A DNA stretch of 64,000 nucleotides from Rhodoflexus caldus (GTDB lineage Bacteria > Bacteroidota > Bacteroidia > Cytophagales > Thermoflexibacteraceae). The notes under the pieces are model-generated. The model searched no databases. It worked only from the letters and a program-made list of their open reading frames with translations, and was not told the origin of the DNA. The position numbers were made by a program, and so were the translations under genes. Each line of letters starts with the position of its first letter. Position 1 is the first letter of the stretch. Where the stretch lies: the NCBI RefSeq assembly GCF_021206925.1, contig NZ_JAJPRF010000001.1, positions 124,001 through 188,000 of the forward strand. The letters are read 5' to 3'. Positions 8,419-16,236 of this stretch are shown here, in pieces.

Positions 8419-9882
8419 ATGAAGAACGTATGGCTGCTGATGAGTTGCCTTTGGATAGGCGCAATCGGTATGGCTTCGGCGCAGTCCCGCAGCGAAGAAC
8501 AATACCTGACAAACCTTTCCCGCACCAAATGGCGCTGGATGGCAAACAAACAAACCGATTCCTTAGAACGGCTTTTTCATGAAAAGTCCATGTTTGTACA
8601 CATGGGCGGCAACATGGACAAGACGCAGGAACTCAGCGTTATCAAAGAAGGCAGAATTTGGTACAAACAGGCAGAAGTGTATTCCGTTTCGGTCAGGATG
8701 GCGGGCGGCACAGCCATCGTGTTGAGCGATATAGACTTGGTGGCAGTGGTAGGCGGCAATGAGGTGGTCAATCCTTTTACGGTTACGGAAGTTTTTGTCA
8801 AAGAAAAAGGGCAATGGAAATTGGGTTCGCTGACTTTTTCGCGCCTTTCGCGCCCCGTCCGAATGAGTCATCAGGCACTTGATATTAATACGTTCCTGAG
8901 CATCAGAGAGCAAGGCAGCTTTGCCGTAGGGGGCGGCATCAGCAAAAACCCCGGCACGTTTAACCCCTACCAACCCACACCCGAAGGGCAAACCTATCGC
9001 GGCGACCATGCCTACGTATTTTACCAGATACCTGCCAACGCACGGCGCTACCCGTTGGTGATGTGGCATGGCTTCGGGCAATCGTCCAAAACATGGGAAA
9101 CCACACCCGACGGCAGAGAAGGCTTCCAAAATATTTTCCTGCGGCGGCGTTTCCCCGTTTACCTGATTGACCAACCCCGCCGCGGCAAAGCCGCAAGAGG
9201 CATGGCACAGGCTACGGTCAGCCCTATACCCGAAGAACAACAAGTTTTCGGCACGTTCCGTTTAGGCATTTGGCCTAATTTCTTTGAGGGCGTACAATTT
9301 TCCCGCGATTCGGCTGCTCTGAATCAGTTTTTCCGACAAATAGTCCCCAATATCGGCCCGATTGATATTTCGGTCAACGTCAAAGCCGTTTCCGAACTTT
9401 TGAACAAAACAGGGGCTGCCGTTTTGGTTACACATTCCCATTCGGGCGGTATGGGCTGGCTGACAGCCATTGAAAACCCCAACGTAAAAGGCATTGTGTC
9501 CTACGAACCGGGCAGCGGTTTTGTCTTCCCCGAAGGCGAAGTACCCGCACCGATGCCAAGTTCGGCAGGAACGCTGGAAGCCGTAGGCATCCCGATGGCA
9601 GACTTTATGAAACTGACGAAAATCCCTATTGTTATCTACTACGGCGATTATATCCCCCAAGAACCCAGCCCCAATCCCGGGCAAGATAATTGGCGCGTTC
9701 GGTTGGAAATGGCAAAGAAATGGCGCGACTGCGTCAATCGGTACGGCGGCGATGTTACCGTAGTGCATCTGCCCGAAATCGGCATCAGGGGCAATACGCA
9801 CTTCCCGTTTTCTGACCTGAACAACGTGCAACTTGCCGATTTGATGTCGCAATGGCTCAATGAAAAAGGATTGGACAAGTAG
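8419..9882 (+). CDS. Exported fusion: NTF2-like (DUF4440) domain plus alpha/beta hydrolase
   Basis: The 487-residue product starts with a signal peptide (MKNVWLLMSCLWIGAIGMAS, cut near AQS). An NTF2-like domain of the DUF4440 type follows (about residues 30-145, with FVHMGGNMDK and the VTEVFVKEKGQWKLGSLTF strand pair). The rest is an alpha/beta hydrolase: oxyanion region YPLVMWHGFGQSSKTWE and a nucleophile elbow LVTHSHSGGMGW. The ATG at 8419 is preferred over the in-frame GTG/ATG region at 8338 because it places the signal peptide at the N-terminus. It probably hydrolyses an ester or lactone in the periplasm; the substrate is unknown. It ends 1 bp before the next gene's start, so they are translationally close. 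Confidence 0.82.
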   Translation: MKNVWLLMSCLWIGAIGMASAQSRSEEQYLTNLSRTKWRWMANKQTDSLERLFHEKSMFVHMGGNMDKTQELSVIKEGRIWYKQAEVYSVSVRMAGGTAIVLSDIDLVAVVGGNEVVNPFTVTEVFVKEKGQWKLGSLTFSRLSRPVRMSHQALDINTFLSIREQGSFAVGGGISKNPGTFNPYQPTPEGQTYRGDHAYVFYQIPANARRYPLVMWHGFGQSSKTWETTPDGREGFQNIFLRRRFPVYLIDQPRRGKAARGMAQATVSPIPEEQQVFGTFRLGIWPNFFEGVQFSRDSAALNQFFRQIVPNIGPIDISVNVKAVSELLNKTGAAVLVTHSHSGGMGWLTAIENPNVKGIVSYEPGSGFVFPEGEVPAPMPSSAGTLEAVGIPMADFMKLTKIPIVIYYGDYIPQEPSPNPGQDNWRVRLEMAKKWRDCVNRYGGDVTVVHLPEIGIRGNTHFPFSDLNNVQLADLMSQWLNEKGLDK

Positions 9883-9883
9883 G

Positions 9884-10597
9884 ATGTTGCCCCGATATAT
9901 CAAAACCCTGCTTGTTGTCGCCTTATGGATGGTATCCGTTACAGTCGGTTGGGCGCAACCGTTGGATAAGTTGCACCAAAGCATCATCCCGATTGCTGCC
10001 TATGCAGCCCAAGGCAATTTACAGGCATTGAAAACCGCTTTGCACAACGGTCTTGACAATGGGCTTACCGTCAATCAGACGAAAGAAATCCTGATTCATT
10101 TGTATGCCTACTGTGGTTTTCCACGAAGCATCAGAGGTTTGCAAACACTGATGGAGGTATTGGAAGCACGAAAAGCGCGTGGCATAACAGACCTTGCAGG
10201 TGCGGAAGCCTCACCTGTTGCGGTACCAGTCAGCAAGTATGAACGCGGCAGGCAAAATTTGGCAAAATTGACCAACGCATCCCCCGATACGCCACCACGC
10301 GATTATGCACTGTTTGCGCCCGTAATAGATACCTTGCTGAAAGAACACCTGTTTGCCGATTTGTTTGACCGCGACGTGCTGACCTACGCCCAGAGGCAGT
10401 TAGTAACCGTTTCCGTACTGAGTACCATTGGCAAAGCCGAACCGATGTTGCGCAGCCATTTCAGGATTTGCCTGAACGTAGGCATCAGCCCCGAACAGTT
10501 GCGGGAGTTTACGACCCTCATACAGCCTGTTATCGGCAAAAAGGCAGCGCAATCGGTACGCAGCCTGTTGAACGAAGTACTGCAAAATACCCCTTAA
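9884..10597 (+). CDS. Exported carboxymuconolactone decarboxylase-like (CMD/AhpD) protein
   Basis: The product has two CMD-type helical domains. The first is near residues 20-90, with LTVNQTKEILIHLYAYCGFP. The second is near 145-230, with LTYAQRQLVTVSVLSTIGKA. These are the conserved helices of the CMD/AhpD-like fold. The AhpD CxxC pair is absent: only one cysteine appears in the first copy, so a peroxidase role is unlikely. The ATG at 9884 gives a signal peptide (MLPRYIKTLLVVALWMVSVT, cut after GWAQ) and 237 aa. An upstream in-frame ATG at 9860 would lie inside the hydrolase gene. It is the second gene of the AraC-linked set. Confidence 0.82.
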   Translation: MLPRYIKTLLVVALWMVSVTVGWAQPLDKLHQSIIPIAAYAAQGNLQALKTALHNGLDNGLTVNQTKEILIHLYAYCGFPRSIRGLQTLMEVLEARKARGITDLAGAEASPVAVPVSKYERGRQNLAKLTNASPDTPPRDYALFAPVIDTLLKEHLFADLFDRDVLTYAQRQLVTVSVLSTIGKAEPMLRSHFRICLNVGISPEQLREFTTLIQPVIGKKAAQSVRSLLNEVLQNTP

Positions 10598-10634
10598 ATC
10601 TGCTGTTTGGCTTCACTCTTAAACCTTGTCAATC

Positions 10635-11099
10635 ATGATAAAATCTGTTGCAAAATCCCTGTTGTTGTGTTGCAGCATTTTCGGGTTTGCTTGTACGCAA
10701 AGCACATCGGAAAGCCGCGAATCTGTTTTCCCGAAGGGTGAAAAAATCACCAATAATAACTTCACGGGCACAGCCTACCTGCAAATGCTGATTGAGGCAG
10801 ACAGCCTGAACCCTACCTCTGTAGGCAGCGTAACTTTTGAACCCGGCGCACGAACCAAGTGGCACAGCCACCCGGGCGGACAAATTCTATTGGCAATAGC
10901 GGGCATTGGTTACTATCAGGAAAAGGGTAAGCCCTTGCAAATCCTTCGCAAAGGCGATGCGGTCAAATGCCCGCCCAATGTGTTGCATTGGCACGGCGCA
11001 AGCCCCGATTCAGCCTTTATTCAGGTGGCTGTTACCAACACACAAAATGGCAGCACACAGTGGTTTGAGGCTGTAACCGATAAAGAATACAAACAGTAG
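10635..11099 (+). CDS. Cupin-domain lipoprotein
   Basis: A small cupin (154 aa) with both cupin motifs: GARTKWHSHPGGQILLAIAG, giving the H-x-H metal ligands, and PNVLHWHGASPDSAF in the second motif. The N-terminus MIKSVAKSLLLCCSIFGFAC is a lipoprotein signal with the cysteine at the end of the lipobox, so the protein should be membrane-anchored in the periplasm. I used the ATG at 10635; a TTG at 10626 would add three residues. It is the last gene of the set. Cupin plus CMD next to an AraC regulator is a recurrent combination, but the substrate is not known. Confidence 0.82.
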   Translation: MIKSVAKSLLLCCSIFGFACTQSTSESRESVFPKGEKITNNNFTGTAYLQMLIEADSLNPTSVGSVTFEPGARTKWHSHPGGQILLAIAGIGYYQEKGKPLQILRKGDAVKCPPNVLHWHGASPDSAFIQVAVTNTQNGSTQWFEAVTDKEYKQ

Positions 11100-11118
11100 T
11101 TTGCCGTTGGGAATGCGG

Positions 11119-11955
11119 TTAAATGTAATTTAACTGGTGTTTGAAATAGCTTTCTGCCAGCAGATAAATTTTGCGTTTGTCTGATACGCGGATGCGTTCC
11201 GAAAGCACTTTGGCAGGGGCTGCATCCTGTATCTTCTTGAACAGGCGCAGATAATATACGTAGGCCAAGTAAACGCCTAAGCGCGCAGTGCGCGGCAATT
11301 GGATAATGCCTTTGTAGGCATCGTCAAAATCTTTCTTGATATCAGCTTCAATGGCACGTTTTACATCGCCGTCAAATCGGTTATAGTCCACACCCGGGAA
11401 ATACACGCGACCGCGCTCGTAATAGTCGCTCTTCATATCGCGCAGGAAATTGACCTTCTGGAAGGCAGACCCAAGGCTGCAAGCCGCCGGTTTCAATCGC
11501 TGATACATGGCCTCGTCGCCATCGCAAAATACACGCAGACACATCAGCCCCACAACTTCGGCAGAGCCGTAAATATATTCGTGGTAGCGGTCGTCGTTGT
11601 ATTCATGGAAATACAAATCCATTTCCATGCTGTGCAGGAATGCATCAATCAGTTCCCGCTCAATGTTATAGCGATTAACTGCCCACTGGAACGAATGCAA
11701 TACAGGATTCAGGCTCAATTGCTGCTCAATTGCTGCATAGGTGTCCGCTCGGAATTGGTCAAGCAGCGCTTTTTTATCGTGGCTGTGGAACGTGTCCACA
11801 ATTTCATCGGCATAGCGAACAAAGCCGTAAATGGCATAAATAGGCTTGTGAAGCACAGGGTCAAACATGCGAATGCCCAATGAAAAGGAAGTGCTGTAAC
11901 TTTTGGTTACAATTTCGCTGCACTTGAGTGTTGTTTTGGTGAACAAGTCAAACAT
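11119..11955 (-). CDS. crtB: Phytoene synthase
   Basis: It condenses two geranylgeranyl diphosphates head-to-head into phytoene, the first committed carotenoid step. The 278-residue protein has both Asp-rich motifs of trans-isoprenyl synthases: RYADEIVDTF near residue 50 and KVNFLRDMKSDYYERGRVYF near 170. Length and the N-terminal SYSTSFSLGIRMF are typical of bacterial CrtB. Squalene synthase relatives are an alternative, but linkage to crtI makes CrtB much more likely. It lies 98 bp downstream of crtI on the same strand. The gene is convergent with the cupin lipoprotein. Confidence 0.93.
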   Translation of the reverse strand: MFDLFTKTTLKCSEIVTKSYSTSFSLGIRMFDPVLHKPIYAIYGFVRYADEIVDTFHSHDKKALLDQFRADTYAAIEQQLSLNPVLHSFQWAVNRYNIERELIDAFLHSMEMDLYFHEYNDDRYHEYIYGSAEVVGLMCLRVFCDGDEAMYQRLKPAACSLGSAFQKVNFLRDMKSDYYERGRVYFPGVDYNRFDGDVKRAIEADIKKDFDDAYKGIIQLPRTARLGVYLAYVYYLRLFKKIQDAAPAKVLSERIRVSDKRKIYLLAESYFKHQLNYI

Positions 11956-12053
11956 ACCGACGATTTGCGTTGTGTAAAAAGCTGATTAATCGTGTGTTAA
12001 ACTGTTTACTTGCCTGTTTAGTTTGAAGCAATATAATATTTTTTTGCGAAACT

Positions 12054-13526
12054 TTATCGCACCGTGCGTTCAACAACTTGTGCAACAACCCTGCCCGAAA
12101 TGAGCGAAGGCGGCACACCCGGCCCGGGAACAGTCAGTTGCCCCGTATGAAAAAGGTTGCTCACTTTTTTGCTGCGCAATGAGGGTTTGAGGATGGCGGT
12201 TTGCGTCAGCGTATTGGCCAATCCGTAAGCATTTCCCTTGAAAGAGTGATACTCGCTTACAAAATCCTGATACGCAAAGGTTTCTTTCACTATCACATGC
12301 GGGCGGATTTCCTGACCTGTGCGCTGTTCCAATCGTTCCATAACGATGTGGTAATATTTCTCCCTGATTTCGGGTGTATCGGGCATACCGGGGGCTATCG
12401 GAATCAGGAGGAACATATTTTCGCAGCCCTCGGGGGCAATGCTCGGGTCGGTCAGCGAAGGTGCGGAAGCGTAGAACAGCGGACGCTCAGGCCAACGCGG
12501 CGTATCGTAAATTTCGGCTGCATGGCGGTTGAAGTCTTCGTCAAAAAACAGGTTGTGATGCAGCAGATTTTTCAGTCGCTTATTGATACCTAAGTAGTAC
12601 AACAGGCTGGAAGGAGCCATTACGCGGGAGTTCCAGTAGTCGTCCGAATAGCTGCGGAAAGCAGCAGGCAGCAAGGCCGTTTCGCAGTGGTGATAGTCGC
12701 CGCTGTTGATGATTACATCGGCGGTGAAGGTGCCGTTATCGGTTACTACGGCCATAATTTTTCCGCCTTTGACCTCCAACTGCCGCACAGGAGTGTTCAA
12801 TTGAATTTTCACGCCTTTTTCTACGGCAACGGCAGTCATTCCCTCGGCAATTTTGTGCATCCCTCCCATCGGATACCATGTACCCAACTTGATGTCAGCG
12901 TAGTTCATCAGGCTGTAAAGGGCAGGAATAGTTTTTGCCGTTCCGCCCAGAAACAGCACGGGAAACTCCATGATTTTAATCAAGCGCTCGTCTTTGAAAA
13001 ACTTGCGCACATGTGCCGACATGCTTTTGAGCAAATCCAGACGGAAAACTTCCAGCAAAAGGCGCGGGTCGGCAAATTCGGTCAGGGAAAGGCTCGGCTT
13101 ATAGACAAATTCGTTGATACCGACTTTGTATTTGTAAGCAGCCTGTTTAAGGAACTCGTCTAATTTAGGGCCAACGCCCGGCTCTAATGATTCGCAAAGT
13201 TTGCGAAATTCTTGATAGTCGGCAGGTAAATCCACGCGCTCGTTTCCTTCCAGAAATACGCTGTACGAAGGGTCTAAGCGCACCAATTCGTAGTAATCGC
13301 TTACTTTTTTGCCAAACCAGCCGAAGTAGGTTTCAAATACATCGGGCATCCAATACCAACTTGGCCCCATGTCAAAGCGGAAGCCGTCTTTTTCCATGAT
13401 GCGGGCACGTCCGCCGGTTTGGTTGTGCTTTTCCAACAGGGTAACGTCCCAGCCCATATCTGCCAGATGAGTGGCGGCGGAAAGCCCCGAAAACCCCGCA
13501 CCGATTACTATTGCTTTTTTTGCCAT
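12054..13526 (-). CDS. crtI: Phytoene desaturase (CrtI type)
   Basis: This FAD enzyme introduces double bonds into phytoene to give neurosporene or lycopene-type products at the membrane. The N-terminal dinucleotide-binding motif VIGAGFSGLSAATHLADMGW is followed by LLEKHNQTGGRARIMEKDGF, and the C-terminal HTGQLTVPGPGVPPSLISGR is the classical CrtI signature. The open frame runs on to 13649, but I start at the ATG at 13526 because it puts the Rossmann motif at residue 5 and a -7 box lies just upstream. The result is 490 aa, typical of the family. The number of desaturations cannot be read from sequence. No lycopene cyclase, hydroxylase or ketolase is in the window. Confidence 0.94.
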   Translation of the reverse strand: MAKKAIVIGAGFSGLSAATHLADMGWDVTLLEKHNQTGGRARIMEKDGFRFDMGPSWYWMPDVFETYFGWFGKKVSDYYELVRLDPSYSVFLEGNERVDLPADYQEFRKLCESLEPGVGPKLDEFLKQAAYKYKVGINEFVYKPSLSLTEFADPRLLLEVFRLDLLKSMSAHVRKFFKDERLIKIMEFPVLFLGGTAKTIPALYSLMNYADIKLGTWYPMGGMHKIAEGMTAVAVEKGVKIQLNTPVRQLEVKGGKIMAVVTDNGTFTADVIINSGDYHHCETALLPAAFRSYSDDYWNSRVMAPSSLLYYLGINKRLKNLLHHNLFFDEDFNRHAAEIYDTPRWPERPLFYASAPSLTDPSIAPEGCENMFLLIPIAPGMPDTPEIREKYYHIVMERLEQRTGQEIRPHVIVKETFAYQDFVSEYHSFKGNAYGLANTLTQTAILKPSLRSKKVSNLFHTGQLTVPGPGVPPSLISGRVVAQVVERTVR

Positions 13527-13549
13527 GCAGAAAGAATCAGAATTTGCTT

Positions 13550-13557
13550 CAAATATA
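13550..13557 (-). promoter_or_regulatory. -7 box upstream of crtI
   Basis: On the minus strand this reads TATATTTG, an exact TAnnTTTG match. It would start transcription near 13543, about 17 bases before the crtI ATG. I find no good -33 element at the right spacing. The position supports the 13526 start. Confidence 0.4.
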
Positions 13558-13723
13558 CGCTTAACTACAAATCGGCTGCCTTGGTTTGGAAAACGGCAGC
13601 AGGCAGTTGAAAATGTATCGGATAAAGCACCGGCTCGCATTATTGCCAATGACGCGGTTTTATACTGACTTTTTACCTCCGAAATCCGAATTCCGAAATG
13701 CCAATTCCAATTGCCTGCTTACT

Positions 13724-15994
13724 TTACCACACCCAACTCACACTTAGCCCACCAAAGAAATTGCGCGGTGCACCCGGGTAGTAGTAGCGCGGCACATTGC
13801 CAGTCGCATTGACCAGAATCATGCTTGCATAGCGCTCATCGGTTAGGTTTAGGCAGCCGCCGTACAGGTGTAACGCCAGATGTTCCCAAAATGTGTGCCT
13901 GTACCCTACACGGCTGTTCAGCACGCGGTAGGCATCTGATTGCAGGGCGTTATCGTCGCGCATGGGCATTGCACCCACTGCCTGCAAGTTCAGCGAGGCA
14001 TAGAAGCCGATGTCTGTTTGCAGGTCTAAGCCTGTGGCGAGTACGTGACGCGGCACACCTGTCAGCGGATTGCCCGAATAGTCCGCATCCAAATCTTTGA
14101 AATCCTCAAAGCGGTACGGAGAATAGCTGTAATTGGCAAACACCTGTAAAACAGGTTGTTGTCGGCGGCTTTTCAGCAAAGTATATTGCAGCGCTGCCTC
14201 TGCGCCCGCATGTAGCGTTCGGCCTGCATTGATGCCCACGAAAGCATCATCGCCGGTGCGGCGCGCCACTAACAGGTTGCGGATATCCATTGTATAGGCC
14301 GAAAGGTCATAGTGCAGGTTTTGCCACTCGCCCCGCCAGCCGATTTCGTAGTTCATGCCTGTTTCGGGGCGGATGTCGGGGTTGATTTGTCCGCTCGGGG
14401 TGAGCGTTTCTGCCAGTGTCGGCGGTGAAAATCCGTGGCTAATGCTTGCAAAAACTGCCTGTTTATCGGCAAAAGCATGATTCAGCGCAAGGCGCGGGGA
14501 AAATATTGCACCAAAGTTGCGGCTGCCCGAAAGGTCGCGGTTGCCGGAGCGGAACAGGTCTGTGTAGTCGTAGTTGGTTTGGTTCAAATTCAGCCCTGCC
14601 ACCAGCGTTGTGCGTTCTTTCCAGATAATTTCTGCCTGCGTAAAAAGGTTGAGGTAGCGGCGTTGTTCCTCATTGTCGCTGATGATGGCTCCCTGCCTGC
14701 CGCCTGCGTTGCGGTAGGTTTGCCATTTGTAAAACTCACCGTAAATCTCCGTGCCCAGTAAGGCCTTGAAAGTCAAGCCATTGCCATTGTCGGCTTTGTA
14801 TTGCAGTTTACCTCTGCCGCCCGTTGCCTGAGCCGATTCACGCAGAAAATTGAAAGGTCGCGGTTCGTCGTTGGTGCGCTGCTGTATGAACAGGCTGCCC
14901 GTCAGTTCCCAGCGTGTACCGAAACGATGCTCTACCGAAGTGCCCGCCAGTGTTTTTTGGTAGGCTTCATAACCGCGCAGCGCAAGCCAGTTGGCAGCAG
15001 CAGCGCGTGGATTGTTGCGGAAAGTCGCCTCATCAATTGAACTTGGGATATAGGCTTTTACCTCTATTCGGTTGGCCAGCAAGCTGACGGTCGTGCTTTC
15101 GCCCGCATAGAACTGCCCGTGCAGCGAAAGCAGGTTGCGGAAATAGGCGCTGTTTTCGCGGAAGCCGTCGGCTTGCTGATAGCTATGCACTAATCGGATG
15201 TTAGCGCGCTCATTACCCGACTGCGCATGGCTTACGATGCGTTGCAGCCCAAAACTGCCTGCCATGTACTCCGTCCCTACTTGCGATTGCTTGAACCCCG
15301 ACCGCGAAGCACCGAGCAGCAGCGTACCGCCCAGCCCCGCACCATAAACCGATGAAGACGGCCCTTTGATAACTTCTACCCTATCCACAATGCCCAGGTC
15401 AATGTCTTCTAATGTGGTTTCACCATCGCCCGTGGTGAGCGGAATATCATTGAAGTAGGCGCGAATTTTATTGGTAGAAAACAACGAACGCGAACCTATT
15501 CCCCTGATAATCAATTTATTGGTATTCAGTGTTCCGCTTTGCATCAATACCCCCGGAATGCGGTTCAGTGCGGGGGCAATAATCACGTTGTTGTCGCGCT
15601 GCAAATCGCGAAGGCTGAGCACTGCTACTGCCGCCGGCACGCGCAACAGCGGTGCATCGGCTTCCATGCCCGTAATCAGTACTTCGTTGAGCGTAGTGTA
15701 GGTAGCTTGCAAGGCAATGGTAAAACTTCCCGTAGCGGCAGGCACGCGCCACAGCAATGTTTCATAGCCTACGTGCGAAAGCCGCAACGTATCACCGGCT
15801 TTGATTTCCGCAAGGTTAAAAATACCTTTGTTGTCCGTTGCCGTTTGCTTTTGCCCATATTGCACCGAAACCTGCGGCAAGGGAAGGTTTGTGGCAAGGT
15901 CAATTACATAACCCCTGATTTGTGCAGGGGCAGGCAGCGACAATGCCGCTATTACAATCAAACAAAGCAGATATTTGTACGAATCATTAAACAT
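13724..15994 (-). CDS. TonB-dependent receptor with carboxypeptidase-like N-domain
   Basis: An outer-membrane receptor of 756 aa. It has a signal peptide (ending near APAQ), an N-terminal carboxypeptidase-regulatory-like domain (about residues 25-100; IRGYVIDLATNLPLPQVSV), a plug (about 110-230; LIIRGIGSRSLF and VEVIKGPSSSVYGAGLGGTL) and a 22-strand barrel ending in an aromatic strand (LSVSWVW). The C-terminal Trp is typical for outer-membrane proteins. No SusD partner follows, so a siderophore, vitamin or other small ligand is more likely than a glycan, but the substrate is unknown. The gene diverges from a second receptor across 242 bp. Confidence 0.9.
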   Translation of the reverse strand: MFNDSYKYLLCLIVIAALSLPAPAQIRGYVIDLATNLPLPQVSVQYGQKQTATDNKGIFNLAEIKAGDTLRLSHVGYETLLWRVPAATGSFTIALQATYTTLNEVLITGMEADAPLLRVPAAVAVLSLRDLQRDNNVIIAPALNRIPGVLMQSGTLNTNKLIIRGIGSRSLFSTNKIRAYFNDIPLTTGDGETTLEDIDLGIVDRVEVIKGPSSSVYGAGLGGTLLLGASRSGFKQSQVGTEYMAGSFGLQRIVSHAQSGNERANIRLVHSYQQADGFRENSAYFRNLLSLHGQFYAGESTTVSLLANRIEVKAYIPSSIDEATFRNNPRAAAANWLALRGYEAYQKTLAGTSVEHRFGTRWELTGSLFIQQRTNDEPRPFNFLRESAQATGGRGKLQYKADNGNGLTFKALLGTEIYGEFYKWQTYRNAGGRQGAIISDNEEQRRYLNLFTQAEIIWKERTTLVAGLNLNQTNYDYTDLFRSGNRDLSGSRNFGAIFSPRLALNHAFADKQAVFASISHGFSPPTLAETLTPSGQINPDIRPETGMNYEIGWRGEWQNLHYDLSAYTMDIRNLLVARRTGDDAFVGINAGRTLHAGAEAALQYTLLKSRRQQPVLQVFANYSYSPYRFEDFKDLDADYSGNPLTGVPRHVLATGLDLQTDIGFYASLNLQAVGAMPMRDDNALQSDAYRVLNSRVGYRHTFWEHLALHLYGGCLNLTDERYASMILVNATGNVPRYYYPGAPRNFFGGLSVSWVW

Positions 15995-16236
15995 TCCGGC
16001 AATTTTAAGGGTTTATTTGACAGACTTTTACAAACAACCTTTAAAATCGGTTTGCAGGTTTTTTTGTTCATTTTTATTTTGCCGACCGTTTTTTACTCCA
16101 TACCGGTATAGCCCCTCTTGCACAAAAGTCCCGACTATCGGAAAAAAATATGTGTTCAGACAATAGTTAATTTGCTTAATCATTCTTAACTTTTCACCGT
16201 TCTTAAATCTTTACTTACTCACAATTGTAATCAGCA

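Noticed and set aside
13527-13649. N-terminal extension of crtI in frame
   Set aside because: It holds a promoter-like -7 box and non-family sequence; the dinucleotide-binding motif starts right after the downstream ATG.
16020-16236. Riboswitch (for example cobalamin) before the TonB receptors
   Set aside because: The gap is short (242 bp), AT-rich and shared by divergent genes; no B12-box-like or other riboswitch core was recognised.
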